From: Maricaulis sp034670125
GTDB taxonomy: Bacteria; Pseudomonadota; Alphaproteobacteria; Caulobacterales; Maricaulaceae
Direction: 5' to 3'
Assembly: GCF_034670125.1 (NCBI RefSeq)
Contig: NZ_JAXMOC010000003.1
Location: 248,001-312,000 of the forward strand
DNA: 64,000 nt
The notes below the pieces were generated by a model. It saw nothing but the letters and a program-made list of their open reading frames with translations, was not told the origin of the DNA and searched no databases. The position numbers and the translations under genes were made by a program. This document shows positions 35,082 through 45,057 of the stretch, one piece after another; the first letter of the stretch is position 1, and each line of letters opens with the position of its first letter.

Positions 35082-36902
35082 CTATTCGACGGTAACGGAT
35101 TTGGCCAGGTTTCTCGGCTGATCCACATCTGTCCCCTTCAGGACGGCGGTATGGTAGGCGAGCTGCTGGATCGGGACGGCGGCAACAATCGGCTGGATGA
35201 TCGGATGGCACTCCGGCATCACCAGCATGTGGGTCGCGTCGTCGCCCGCCAGTTTCGCACCTTTGGTATCGGTGATCAGAATGACCTGCGCGCCACGGGC
35301 AACCACTTCCTGAAGGTTTGAGATCGTTTTTTCAAACAGCTCGTCAAACGGCGCGATGACGATGACTGGCGTGCCTTCCTCGATCAGCGCGATCGGCCCA
35401 TGCTTCAATTCGCCAGCGGCATAACCCTCGGCATGGATATAGCTGATTTCCTTGAGTTTCAGCGCACCTTCCATGGCCAGTGGATAGAAGACTCCGCGCC
35501 CGAGATACAAGACGTCCCTGGCCTTGGCCAGCGACAGGGCAATGGTCTCGATCTGGCTTTCCAGATCCATCACTTCATTGATGTGGCGGGGTGTCTGAAG
35601 CAACGCCTCCACGAGTTCGGCCTCGGCTTCATCGGTCAGTTGCCCGCGCGCGCGGGCGGCCACGCCGGCGATGCAGGCAAGCGCCGAGAGCTGGGCCGTG
35701 AAAGCTTTGGTCGACGCAACCCCGATCTCGGTGCCGGCATGGGTGTAGAGGGGCAGGCCACAGTCACGGGCGATCGAGGACTCCGGGACATTCACAACGG
35801 CTGCGGTCTGCACACTTCGCTCGTTGCAATACCGCAGCGCCGCCAGCGTGTCGGCGGTTTCGCCGGATTGGGAGACGAAAATCGCCCGGTCACCCGGTGA
35901 CATCACCGGAGACCGGTAACGGAACTCCGACGCAATATCGATTTCCACGGGAATTCGGGCATAGCGCTCAAACCAGTATTTGGCGGTCGCAGCCGCATAG
36001 TAAGCGGTTCCGCAGGCCGAACCGATCAGGCGGCCGGAGGTATCCCAGAACGCTCCCATCTCACAGGAAAAGCGCCGGTTCACCGCGTCGATATAATTGG
36101 ACAGGGTCCGGCTGACCGCTTCCGGCTGCTCATGGATTTCCTTGTCCATGAAGTGCCGGAACTCGCCCTTGTCCGCGAATCCCGGCGTGGCGTTCGACAC
36201 CTGCTCGGGTCGCTCAACCTGCTGACCGTCAAAATCAAAGACCGCAACAGACCGCGGCGTCAGTTCACACCAATCGTCTTCGTCCAGGTAAATGACCCGA
36301 CGGGTCCAATCGGCCAGGGCGATGGCATCCGAGCCCAGATAGTTTTCACCGTCCGCCAGGCCAACCACAAGCGGGCTGCCTCGGCGTGCGCCATAAAGCC
36401 GGTCGGGATCGTCACGGCAGATCGCCGCGACCGCATAGGCGCCCCGCAAGCGCTTGATCGCCGAATGAAAGGCGTCGCGCATCGAATGGCCGGCCTCACG
36501 GTAACTGGCGATGACATGGGCAATCACCTCGGAGTCCGTTTCACTGGCGAAGATGTGGCCCTTGGCCTCCAGCTCCTCGCGCAGCTCCCGAAAATTCTCG
36601 ATAATCCCGTTGTGGACGATCGCGACCGTGCTGCGGACATGCGGGTGGGCATTCCGCTCACCGGGTTTGCCATGCGTTGCCCAGCGCGTATGCGCGATGC
36701 CGAGGGGACCATCGCACGGGTCTTCACGCAGCACCGCTTCCAGATTTGCGATCTTGCCGCCCGCCCGGCGGCGCTGCAGGCCGCTCTCTGCGAGGACGGC
36801 GACGCCTGCCGAATCATACCCGCGATACTCGAGGCGCCGAAGCCCTTGGACCAAGCGGTCCGACGTCGTCGTCGACCCTGCAATACCCAGAATACCACAC
36901 AT
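35082..36902 (-). CDS. glmS: Glucosamine-6-phosphate synthase
   Basis: Makes glucosamine-6-phosphate from fructose-6-phosphate and glutamine, the entry to UDP-GlcNAc. The 606-residue length matches the family (about 609). It starts MCGILGI with catalytic Cys2, then RLEYRGYDSAG, HTRWATHG, the SIS isomerase domains (SQSGETADTLAALR, STKAFTAQL) and the C-terminal LAKSVTVE. The ATG at 36902 is fixed by the need for Cys2; the open frame extends about 97 codons further upstream but is non-coding there. Divergent from glmM across 165 bases. Confidence 0.96.
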   Translation of the reverse strand: MCGILGIAGSTTTSDRLVQGLRRLEYRGYDSAGVAVLAESGLQRRRAGGKIANLEAVLREDPCDGPLGIAHTRWATHGKPGERNAHPHVRSTVAIVHNGIIENFRELREELEAKGHIFASETDSEVIAHVIASYREAGHSMRDAFHSAIKRLRGAYAVAAICRDDPDRLYGARRGSPLVVGLADGENYLGSDAIALADWTRRVIYLDEDDWCELTPRSVAVFDFDGQQVERPEQVSNATPGFADKGEFRHFMDKEIHEQPEAVSRTLSNYIDAVNRRFSCEMGAFWDTSGRLIGSACGTAYYAAATAKYWFERYARIPVEIDIASEFRYRSPVMSPGDRAIFVSQSGETADTLAALRYCNERSVQTAAVVNVPESSIARDCGLPLYTHAGTEIGVASTKAFTAQLSALACIAGVAARARGQLTDEAEAELVEALLQTPRHINEVMDLESQIETIALSLAKARDVLYLGRGVFYPLAMEGALKLKEISYIHAEGYAAGELKHGPIALIEEGTPVIVIAPFDELFEKTISNLQEVVARGAQVILITDTKGAKLAGDDATHMLVMPECHPIIQPIVAAVPIQQLAYHTAVLKGTDVDQPRNLAKSVTVE

Positions 36903-37067
36903 TTTATCAAGCCCCGCGCGCACCTTGTAACACTCAGTTGTAGACGTGGTTGAACCTGCGTTGTAAAGACCCTTTCCACATTGACACAGCAAGTTTCTTG
37001 GGCGCGCATCGGCTGCGAATACCGGTCGATCGCCCGTCCCGAATTCGTGTTTTGAAAAGAAAAGCCG

Positions 37068-38423
37068 ATGAAGAAGTATTTTGGTACCGATGGCGTCCGA
37101 GGACGCGCGAATTCCTTTCCGATGACACCGGAAGTCGCGCTTCTGCTTGGCAAGGCCGCTGGCGCCTATTTCCGCAACGGTAATCACCGCCACATGGTCG
37201 TCGTCGGCAAGGACACCCGCCTCTCCGGCTACATGCTGGAATACGCCCTGATCGCCGGTTTCACGTCAGCCGGCATGGATGTCAGAAGCGTCGGCCCCCT
37301 GCCGACCCCCGCGATCGGCATGCTGACCCGGGCCTTGCGCGCGGATCTGGGCGTCATGATCACGGCGTCACACAACGCCTATACCGACAACGGCATCAAA
37401 CTGTTCGGCCCCGATGGATTCAAGCTGGCGGACGAGGCCGAGCTTGAAATCGAAGATCTGATGGGCAATCCGGAAAACCACCTGTCGGCAGCGCCCGTGG
37501 ATATCGGCCAGGTCGCCGTCTATCAGGACGCCAAGGGTCGGTATGTCGAGGCTGCGAAAGCGTCATTTCCCCGTGAGCTGACCCTGGCGGGTGTCAAGAT
37601 CGTCCTCGATTGCGCCAATGGTGCCGGATATCGAGTCGCCCCCCAGGCCTTGTGGGAGCTGGGCGCCGAAGTCGACTCCATCGGCATCACACCGAATGGC
37701 GAGAACATCAATCACGATTGCGGCTCTACCCGTCCGGAAGCCATGGCCCGCCGCGTGGTCGAGACCGGTGCCGACATCGGCATTGCCCTTGATGGTGACG
37801 CCGATCGCCTGATTGTCTGCGACGAGAACGGCACCGTTGTCGATGGCGACCAGATCATGGCCCGGATCGCCACGGACCGCATGAAGGCGGGAACGCTCAT
37901 GGGCGGTGGAGCGGTCACGACCGTGATGTCCAATTTCGCGATGGACCGCTATTTCGAAGCCGAGGGCATGAAGCTGCTCCGGACCGGGGTCGGCGACCGC
38001 TATGTGGTCGAGCGCATGCGACAGGACGGGTATACGCTCGGTGGCGAACAGTCGGGCCATATTGTCCTGACGGACTACGCCACGACCGGCGACGGGTTGA
38101 TTGCCGCGCTGCAGATCCTGGCGGCCTGCGTCCAGCAACAACGGCCGGTCAGCGAGTTGTGCCGCCTGTTTGAGCCGGCTCCGCAAATCAAGAAGAACAT
38201 CGCATTCACCGGTCGCAGCCCGCTCGAGCAAACTGCGGTGCAGGCGGTGATCCGGGACGTGACCGAACGCCTCGGCGCGTCCGGCAGATTGCTGGTCCGG
38301 CCATCCGGCACGGAACCCCTCGTCCGGGTCCTGGTCGAGGGCGAATGCCCGGACACGATCGGGAAGGCGGCCGACGAAGTCGTCCACGCCCTGCAGAGCG
38401 CCTCGGTCAAGGTGGGTGTCTGA
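37068..38423 (+). CDS. glmM: Phosphoglucosamine mutase
   Basis: Converts glucosamine-6-phosphate to the 1-phosphate. 451 residues; KKYFGTDGVRG at the N-terminus, active Ser101 in TASHN, the metal loop DGDADR, GGEQSGH and the phosphate-binding RPSGTEPLVRV are all present. Divergent from glmS, so the first two steps of UDP-GlcNAc synthesis share one promoter region, which has a TTGACA box near 36983. galU follows after 86 bases. Confidence 0.96.
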   Translation: MKKYFGTDGVRGRANSFPMTPEVALLLGKAAGAYFRNGNHRHMVVVGKDTRLSGYMLEYALIAGFTSAGMDVRSVGPLPTPAIGMLTRALRADLGVMITASHNAYTDNGIKLFGPDGFKLADEAELEIEDLMGNPENHLSAAPVDIGQVAVYQDAKGRYVEAAKASFPRELTLAGVKIVLDCANGAGYRVAPQALWELGAEVDSIGITPNGENINHDCGSTRPEAMARRVVETGADIGIALDGDADRLIVCDENGTVVDGDQIMARIATDRMKAGTLMGGGAVTTVMSNFAMDRYFEAEGMKLLRTGVGDRYVVERMRQDGYTLGGEQSGHIVLTDYATTGDGLIAALQILAACVQQQRPVSELCRLFEPAPQIKKNIAFTGRSPLEQTAVQAVIRDVTERLGASGRLLVRPSGTEPLVRVLVEGECPDTIGKAADEVVHALQSASVKVGV

Positions 38424-38509
38424 CCGGGCGGCATCGCCACCGGCAGCCGCGGAATGGACCCTGACTGTAGATTGGTCTAGTCGTGCTTCTCAGGCAATTT
38501 TGAGGTCCC

Positions 38510-39388
38510 ATGCGCAAGATCAGGAAAGCCGTTCTGCCCGTCGCGGGTCTGGGCACCCGTGTCCTTCCCGCAACCAAGGCCATGCCCAAGGAGATGCTGC
38601 CGGTTTTTGACCGCCCAGCCATTCAGTACGTGGTCGACGAAGCCTTTGCTGCCGGGATCGAGCATGTTGTGTTCGTCACCGGACGGAACAAGGGGGCCAT
38701 CGAAGACTATTTCGACACGGCCTATGAGCTTGAAATCACGCTCCGCGAAAAGGGCAAGACCGATATCCTCGAGGCCCTCGAGTCATCGCGCCCGACCCCG
38801 GGCTCGATGAGCTTTGTCCGGCAACAGGCCCCACTTGGCCTGGGACATGCGATCTGGTGTGCCCGCGACATTGTCGGCGACGAACCCTTCGCGGTCCTGT
38901 TGCCCGATGTTCTTGTCCAGGCAAAGTCCGGATGCCTGTCGCAAATGGTGGACGTCTATGCCGAGACCGGCGGCAATATCATTGCTGTCGAGCAGGTCCC
39001 GCCCTCAGAGGTGGACAAGTATGGCGTCATTTCGCCATCCAGCCGCAACGGAAACCGCATTTTGATGAATGGCATGGTCGAAAAACCGGCTGTCGGCGCG
39101 GCGCCGTCAAACCTGGCAATCACCGGCCGCTACATCCTGCAAGCGTCGGTATTCGGTTACCTCGCCGACCAGGCTTCGGGGGCGGGGGGCGAAATCCAGC
39201 TCACCGACGCCATGGCGCGACAGATGGCCAGCGAAGACTTCCATGCCGTGGAGTATGACGGACAGTCCTATGACTGCGGCAGCAAGCTGGGATATTTGCG
39301 GGCGACCATCGCCTATGCCCTCCAACACGAGCAACTGGGCGGTGACGCCGCCCGGATACTGGCTGAATTCACCCGCCCGCCGGAGTGA
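38510..39388 (+). CDS. galU: UTP-glucose-1-phosphate uridylyltransferase
   Basis: Makes UDP-glucose for Ugd. The 292-residue enzyme has the nucleotidyltransferase start RKAVLPVAGLGTRVLPATKA, followed by KEMLPVFDRPAIQYVVDEA, FAVLLPDV and the C-terminal DCGSKLGYLRA, the bacterial GalU pattern. The run galU, ugd and a phosphohexomutase codes on one strand and provides UDP-glucose and UDP-glucuronate to the surrounding polysaccharide genes. Confidence 0.94.
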   Translation: MRKIRKAVLPVAGLGTRVLPATKAMPKEMLPVFDRPAIQYVVDEAFAAGIEHVVFVTGRNKGAIEDYFDTAYELEITLREKGKTDILEALESSRPTPGSMSFVRQQAPLGLGHAIWCARDIVGDEPFAVLLPDVLVQAKSGCLSQMVDVYAETGGNIIAVEQVPPSEVDKYGVISPSSRNGNRILMNGMVEKPAVGAAPSNLAITGRYILQASVFGYLADQASGAGGEIQLTDAMARQMASEDFHAVEYDGQSYDCGSKLGYLRATIAYALQHEQLGGDAARILAEFTRPPE

Positions 39389-39507
39389 CCCGGCGACACC
39401 GGCCCGGGCCAAAGCCATAACGGCCCGCTGATTGCCAGGCACAGAAACATACCTTGCGCCACAGCGCCCGCTCGGCGATACCACACGTCAGCCTTGGAGA
39501 GTTTAGC

Positions 39508-40818
39508 ATGCGCGTTGCAATGATCGGCACCGGTTATGTGGGCCTGGTTTCAGGAGCCTGTTTTGCTGACTTCGGACACGAAGTGATCTGTGTCGACAAG
39601 GACGCCAGCAAGGTCGAGACCCTCAATTCCGGCGGCATTCCGATCTATGAGCCCGGTCTGGACATGCTGGTCACCCGCAACGCGCGCGAGGGCCGCCTCT
39701 CCTTCACCCAGGACCTGGCCGAGGCCGTAAAGTCGGCAGACGCCGTCTTTATTGCGGTCGGCACGCCGTCGCGGCGCGGCGACGGCTTTGCGGATCTCAG
39801 CTATGTCTATGCGGCGGCAAAGGAAATTGCTGGCGTCATGGACGGCTACACGGTGGTCGTGACCAAGTCGACCGTTCCGGTCGGAACCGGCGATGAAGTC
39901 GAACGCATCATTCGCGAAACGCGGCCGGACGCCGATTTCTCTGTCGTCTCGAACCCGGAATTCCTGCGCGAAGGCGCAGCGATCGACGATTTCAAGCGGC
40001 CAGACCGTGTCGTCGTCGGGACCGATGATGACCGGGCCCGCGCGGCGATGAACGAGCTTTACCGCCCGCTCTTCCTCAACGAGACACCAATCGTGTTTAC
40101 CTCGCGTCGGACGTCCGAGCTGATCAAGTACGCGGCCAACGCCTTCCTGGCGATGAAGATCACCTTCATCAACGAGATCGCCGACCTGTGCGAAAAGGTT
40201 GGCGCGAATGTCCAGGAAGTGGCCAAGGGTGTCGGCCTCGACCAGCGTATCGGTGGCAAATTCCTGCATGCCGGTCCCGGCTATGGCGGGTCCTGTTTCC
40301 CGAAAGATACGCTGGCCCTGACCCGGACCGCCCAGGAAAACGATGCGCCGCTGCGTCTGATCGAGACCGTGGTCGAGGTCAATGACGCGCGCAAGCGGGC
40401 CATGGCAGACAAGGTCATCGCCGCCTGTGACGGCGACGTCAAAGGCAAGACGGTCGCCGTATTGGGTGTCACCTTCAAGCCGAATACCGACGACATGCGC
40501 GACGCCCCGAGCCTGGAAATCATCCCGGCGCTCCAGAAAGCCGGGGCCACCGTTCGTGCGTTTGACCCGGCCGGGACGGTGGAAGCGGAAAAACTGCTCG
40601 ACAATGTCGAATTCGTATCCGGCCCCTATTTCTGTGCCGAGGGCGCCGATGTGCTGGTGATCATCACCGAATGGAACGAATTCCGGGCGCTCGACCTGCA
40701 GCGCCTGAAAGCAACAATGAAAGCGCCGGTCCTCGTCGACCTGCGCAATATCTATACGCTGGAAGAAGCCACCAATGCCGGCTTCGCCTATACCAGTGTC
40801 GGACGGCCCAACGGCTGA
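39508..40818 (+). CDS. ugd: UDP-glucose 6-dehydrogenase
   Basis: Oxidises UDP-glucose to UDP-glucuronate. It is 436 residues from ATG 39508, preceded by TTGGAGAG; the longer frame from 39454 adds 18 residues with no family match. The N-terminus MRVAMIGTGYVGLVSGACFA is the NAD-binding start, and catalytic Cys263 lies in GPGYGGSCFPKDT, the form typical of UDP-glucose dehydrogenases and different from the wbpA product nearby. It could feed the epimerase at 45916-46908. Confidence 0.95.
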   Translation: MRVAMIGTGYVGLVSGACFADFGHEVICVDKDASKVETLNSGGIPIYEPGLDMLVTRNAREGRLSFTQDLAEAVKSADAVFIAVGTPSRRGDGFADLSYVYAAAKEIAGVMDGYTVVVTKSTVPVGTGDEVERIIRETRPDADFSVVSNPEFLREGAAIDDFKRPDRVVVGTDDDRARAAMNELYRPLFLNETPIVFTSRRTSELIKYAANAFLAMKITFINEIADLCEKVGANVQEVAKGVGLDQRIGGKFLHAGPGYGGSCFPKDTLALTRTAQENDAPLRLIETVVEVNDARKRAMADKVIAACDGDVKGKTVAVLGVTFKPNTDDMRDAPSLEIIPALQKAGATVRAFDPAGTVEAEKLLDNVEFVSGPYFCAEGADVLVIITEWNEFRALDLQRLKATMKAPVLVDLRNIYTLEEATNAGFAYTSVGRPNG

Positions 40819-40900
40819 CGACCAGCCCGCCGGGTGCCGCCCGACGGGCCATGCGCGTCGCGAGATCCACCCGGCCTGTCAAACGAGAAGCGGTGTTCCC

Positions 40901-42421
40901 ATGACGACCAAGCCCCATGCCAGCCTGAAGCCCAATTCCTGGGAGTTCGAGACCGAGGCCCTGATCAAGCCGACCGGCTTTCGCGAATACGATGCGCGCT
41001 GGTGGTTCGGTCACCCCGGTTCCGACAAGGCCCCGGATCTCAATCTTTACGGCGTGCAGGCGCTGGGAGCCGGGTTGGGCACGCTGATCCACGAACTGGG
41101 TGTGGCACCAAAGATTGTCGTCGGCCACGACTTCCGCAGTTATTCGCTGAGCGTGAAGCAGGCGCTCGAAGTGGGACTGATGTCCGCTGGCATCGAAGTG
41201 CATGACATCGGTCTGGCGCTCTCGCCCACCGCCTACTACGCACAGTTCGATCTCGACATTCCCTGCGTCGCGATGGTCACGGCAAGTCACAACTCGAATG
41301 GCTGGACCGGCGTCAAGATGGGCGCCAACCGCCCGTTGACCTTCGGCCCGGACGAAATGAGCCGACTCAAGGAAATCGTTCTGTCCGGCTCGGCGAAAAC
41401 CCGCTCCGGTGGCGGCTATGTCCGCCAGGCCGGCATTGCCGAACGCTATTTGGATGACGTCGCGGCGGATGTCGCCATCAACCGCCCCCTCAAGGTCGTC
41501 GCCGCCTGTGGCAATGGCACGGCCGGAGCTTTTGCCCCGCAGGCACTCAAGGCCATGGGCGTTGAAGTCATCGAGATGGATTGTGAGCTCGACCACAGCT
41601 TCCCGCGCTATAATCCCAACCCTGAAGACATGAAGATGCTGCACGCCATGCGCGACGCAGTGCTCGAACATGGCGCGGATGTCGGCCTCGGCTTTGACGG
41701 CGATGGTGACCGCTGCGGTGTAATCGACAATGAAGGCGAAGAAATTTTCGCCGACAAGATCGGCCTGATGCTGGCCCGTGATCTGGCGCCGCTTCATCCC
41801 GGAGCGAGCTTTGTCGTCGACGTGAAATCCACGGGCCTGTTCGCGATCGACCCGGTTCTGGCCGAACATGGCTGCAAGACCGATTATTACAAGACCGGGC
41901 ATTCCTACATCAAACGCCGCTCGAAAGAGTTGGGAGCCTTGGCCGGCTTTGAAAAGTCCGGACACTTCTTCCTGCAGCCGCCGATCGGCCGCGGCTATGA
42001 TGACGGCCTCGTCGCCGCGCGCGCCGTGCTGCAGATGCTCGAACGCAATCCGGACAGGACAATGGCCGACCTGCGCCGGGCCCTGCCGACGAGTTACGGG
42101 TCTCCAACCATGTCACCGGCCTGCGCCGATGAGGACAAATACGCGGTTGTCGGGCAGATCGTCGCGAAAGTTGAACAACTCAAGGCCAAGGGCACAACCA
42201 TCTCGGGTCGCCCCATCATCGACGTCAATACCATCAACGGTGTTCGCTTCACGCTCGAGGGAGGCGCCTGGGGACTTGTGCGGGCGAGCTCCAATACGCC
42301 CAACCTGGTTGTGGTCGTCGAGAGCCCCGATTCATCAGACGATGTGAAGGCGATTTTCGGTGAGATCGCCGAAATGCTGAGCGGTTTCCCGGAGATTGGC
42401 GAGTTTGACCAAAAGATCTGA
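40901..42421 (+). CDS. Phosphomannomutase/phosphoglucomutase
   Basis: An alpha-D-phosphohexomutase of 506 residues from ATG 40901. Phosphoserine Ser129 is in TASHNSNGW, the metal loop is DGDGDR, and the sugar-binding segment is FEKSGHFF followed by RASSNTPNLVVVVES as the phosphate-binding end. The length and N-terminal extension (LKPNSWEFETEALIKPTGFREYDARWW) resemble AlgC-like PMM/PGM enzymes. It would give glucose-1-phosphate for galU and rmlA, or mannose-1-phosphate. It lies between ugd and rmlA, 82 bases after ugd. Confidence 0.88.
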   Translation: MTTKPHASLKPNSWEFETEALIKPTGFREYDARWWFGHPGSDKAPDLNLYGVQALGAGLGTLIHELGVAPKIVVGHDFRSYSLSVKQALEVGLMSAGIEVHDIGLALSPTAYYAQFDLDIPCVAMVTASHNSNGWTGVKMGANRPLTFGPDEMSRLKEIVLSGSAKTRSGGGYVRQAGIAERYLDDVAADVAINRPLKVVAACGNGTAGAFAPQALKAMGVEVIEMDCELDHSFPRYNPNPEDMKMLHAMRDAVLEHGADVGLGFDGDGDRCGVIDNEGEEIFADKIGLMLARDLAPLHPGASFVVDVKSTGLFAIDPVLAEHGCKTDYYKTGHSYIKRRSKELGALAGFEKSGHFFLQPPIGRGYDDGLVAARAVLQMLERNPDRTMADLRRALPTSYGSPTMSPACADEDKYAVVGQIVAKVEQLKAKGTTISGRPIIDVNTINGVRFTLEGGAWGLVRASSNTPNLVVVVESPDSSDDVKAIFGEIAEMLSGFPEIGEFDQKI

Positions 42422-42472
42422 TCGGGTAAAGCCGGGGTCCACCCTCGTACGGAAACGGAAGGAGCACCCCGC

Positions 42473-43348
42473 GTGAAAGGCATCATACTCGCCGGCGGAA
42501 GCGGTTCACGCCTGGGTCCCCTGACCCGGTCCACGTCGAAGCAGCTCCTCCCCGTATTTGACAAGCCGATGATTTACTATCCGCTTTCCGTCCTCATGCT
42601 GGCCGGGATCCGGGAGATTGAAATCATCACCACGCCGCGTGACCGGGAAGCATTCATCGCCTTGCTGGGCGATGGTGCCCGGTTCGGCGTGACCCTCAAC
42701 TATGTGACCCAGGACCAACCGCGCGGTATTTCCGAGGCTTTCATTCTCTGCGCGGACTTCATCGGAGACCAACCGGTTACCCTCATCCTGGGCGACAATC
42801 TCTTTTACGGGCACGGGCTGTCAGGGCTGGTCCGCGAGTCGATTGCCGCGCCCATTTCAGGGGCGACAGTGTTCTCGTGCAGCGTGAACGATCCGAGCCG
42901 CTATGGGGTCGCCACGATCGATGCCGACGGTCGCGCCATCAAGATCGAGGAAAAGCCGTCCAACCCGACCTCGAACCTCGCGATCACCGGCCTCTACATC
43001 TATGATAATTCGGTTGTCGAGCGGGCCCGCTCCCTGGCTCCGTCCGACCGGGGCGAACTGGAAATCACCGATCTCAACCGGACCTATCTGGATGAGGGCA
43101 TCCTGAAGGTGACACCACTCGGGCGCGGCGTCGCATGGATGGATACCGGGACGCCGGAAGCCTTGCTTGAATCGTCGGAATTTGTCCGGTCACTCCAGCG
43201 TCGCCAGGGTCTCCACATCGCGTGCCTCGAGGAAATCGGCTTCCGCCAGGGCTGGATTTCACGGGACACGCTGGACGAGGCGGTCGCCATGCTCGGCGCC
43301 AGCGATTACGGCCGCTATCTGGCCAATATCGCAAACGCCGGCAGGTGA
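42473..43348 (+). CDS. rmlA: Glucose-1-phosphate thymidylyltransferase
   Basis: First step of dTDP-L-rhamnose synthesis. The 291-residue enzyme starts with GTG 42473, with GGAAGGAG upstream, and carries GIILAGGSGSRLGPLTRS, KQLLPVFDKPMIYYPLS, LILGDNLFYG and MDTGTPEALLES. The set continues rmlC, rmlB, rmlD on the same strand, so all four rhamnose genes are present, in the order A-C-B-D. Confidence 0.95.
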   Translation: MKGIILAGGSGSRLGPLTRSTSKQLLPVFDKPMIYYPLSVLMLAGIREIEIITTPRDREAFIALLGDGARFGVTLNYVTQDQPRGISEAFILCADFIGDQPVTLILGDNLFYGHGLSGLVRESIAAPISGATVFSCSVNDPSRYGVATIDADGRAIKIEEKPSNPTSNLAITGLYIYDNSVVERARSLAPSDRGELEITDLNRTYLDEGILKVTPLGRGVAWMDTGTPEALLESSEFVRSLQRRQGLHIACLEEIGFRQGWISRDTLDEAVAMLGASDYGRYLANIANAGR

Positions 43349-43393
43349 CTCAATCGCCTTGAACACAGCCTCCAGAAAGGCGACACACTCTTG

Positions 43394-43999
43394 ATGTCCG
43401 TCTCCGCTTTCGACATAACGCCGCTGGATCTTCAGGGCGCTGCCCGCGTTCAACAACCGCGGTTTGCCGACGGTCGCGGCAGCTTTGCCGTCCTCGCCAA
43501 TCACGACCTGTTTGCGTCGCTCGGCATGCAGACCGCTTTCCTTCAGCAGAACATTTCGGTTTCAAGAGAGGCCGGCACGGTTCGCGGTCTTCATTATCAG
43601 GCGCCGCCCGCCGCTCAGGCCAAGCTGGTGAATGTCGTGGCCGGTCGAATTTTCGATGTGCTTGTTGATGCCCGTCCGCACTCGTCCAGCTTTGGTCGTC
43701 ATTGCGCCGTGACGCTGGAGGCCGGGACATCGGCGGGCGTGTTTGTACCGCGCGGGTTCCTGCATGGTTTCATGACACTGGAGCCGGACACGACGGTCCT
43801 ATACACCGTCGACAACCCCTACGCGCCCGCGCTCGATTTCAGCATTATGTGGAATGATCCGGACCTGGGAATCAATTGGCCGGTCGCACCCTCGAAGGTG
43901 ACGCTGTCGGGCAAGGATTCCGCCGCCGCGCCGTGGACTTCGGTCGGAGATACCTTCGCTGCAGACGCCGCCAGCACTGGTCAGGAAACCCGCTCATGA
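43394..43999 (+). CDS. rmlC: dTDP-4-dehydrorhamnose 3,5-epimerase
   Basis: A 201-residue cupin epimerase with GSFAVLANHDLFASLG, QQNISVSREAGTVRGLHYQ (catalytic His in RGLHYQ), VLVDARPHS and VPRGFLHGFMTL. ATG 43394 is chosen over the overlapping TTG at 43391. The C-terminus (about 15 residues after LSGKD) is longer than in many RmlC proteins. Its stop overlaps the rmlB start (ATGA), so the two are co-translated. Confidence 0.93.
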   Translation: MSVSAFDITPLDLQGAARVQQPRFADGRGSFAVLANHDLFASLGMQTAFLQQNISVSREAGTVRGLHYQAPPAAQAKLVNVVAGRIFDVLVDARPHSSSFGRHCAVTLEAGTSAGVFVPRGFLHGFMTLEPDTTVLYTVDNPYAPALDFSIMWNDPDLGINWPVAPSKVTLSGKDSAAAPWTSVGDTFAADAASTGQETRS

Positions 44000-45057
44000 A
44001 ACTGCTTGTGACAGGAGGGTGCGGCTTTATCGGATCGGCCGTGGTCCGGATGGCGATCTCGCGCGGGCACGAAGTGACCAATCTCGACGCCCTGACCTAC
44101 GCCGCCAACCCGGCAAACCTGGCCAGCGTCGAGTCCGATCGACGCTACCACTTCATCCGGGCCGATTTGCGCAACCTCGACGCAACCCAGGCCGCCGTCG
44201 ATGCCGCCAGGCCGGACGCCATCCTGCATCTGGCTGCGGAGACCCATGTGGACCGGTCCATCGACGCGCCATCGGTGTTTGTGGAAACCAATGTCAATGG
44301 AACCGCGAACCTGTTGCAGGCAGCGCGTGCATTTCGCGACCGCCTTCCTGCCGACGACCGCGACGAATTTCGGTTCCTCCATGTCTCGACAGATGAGGTC
44401 TATGGCTCGCTGGGTGAAACCGGCCTGTTCTCGGAGACATCGCCCTACCAGCCAAACTCGCCCTACGCGGCGTCCAAGGCTGCTGCCGACATGCTGGTGC
44501 GGTCCTGGGGCAAGACCTATGGCCTGCCCGTCCTGATCACGAATTGCTCAAACAATTACGGACCCTGCCAATTCCCTGAAAAGCTGGTGCCCATGGTCAT
44601 CCTGTCGGCGATCCGCGGCCGACCCATCCCGGTGTACGGGTCTGGCACCAATGTCCGGGACTGGCTTTACGTCGATGACCATGCCGACGCCTTGCTGCGG
44701 GTTCTCGAGTCCGGTCGTTGTGGCGAGATCTACAATATTGGCGGTGATGCCGAAATGCGGAATATCGATCTGGTCCGTCAGCTCTGCACCCTGCTGGACG
44801 AAGCCCGACCGACGACACAGTCCTATTCCGACCTCATCACTTTCGTGGACGACCGACCGGGGCATGATCATCGCTACGCGATCGATGCCGGGAAAATCGA
44901 CCGCGAACTCGGCTGGCGACCTCGAACCGATCCCCGGACCGGATTGAGAAACACGGTGAAGTGGTATCTCGACCATGAGAGCTGGTGGCAGGGCATACTG
45001 GACAATCGCTACGACCAGGAACGGCTCGGCGCCGGCCCGTCGGCCGCGCCGCAGTGA
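43996..45057 (+). CDS. rmlB: dTDP-glucose 4,6-dehydratase
   Basis: A short-chain dehydrogenase of 353 residues. NAD motif TGGCGFIGS at the N-terminus, STDEVYGSLGE, catalytic YAASKA and NNYGPCQFPEKL are the RmlB signatures. ATG 43996 is the true start because it overlaps the rmlC stop; the longer frame reads 40 residues back into rmlC. It overlaps rmlD by a GTGA, so rmlC, rmlB and rmlD are translationally chained. Confidence 0.96.
   Translation: MKLLVTGGCGFIGSAVVRMAISRGHEVTNLDALTYAANPANLASVESDRRYHFIRADLRNLDATQAAVDAARPDAILHLAAETHVDRSIDAPSVFVETNVNGTANLLQAARAFRDRLPADDRDEFRFLHVSTDEVYGSLGETGLFSETSPYQPNSPYAASKAAADMLVRSWGKTYGLPVLITNCSNNYGPCQFPEKLVPMVILSAIRGRPIPVYGSGTNVRDWLYVDDHADALLRVLESGRCGEIYNIGGDAEMRNIDLVRQLCTLLDEARPTTQSYSDLITFVDDRPGHDHRYAIDAGKIDRELGWRPRTDPRTGLRNTVKWYLDHESWWQGILDNRYDQERLGAGPSAAPQ

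Noticed and set aside
37563..38387. Antisense frame over glmM
   Set aside because: Mirror of GlmM codons, no start signal.
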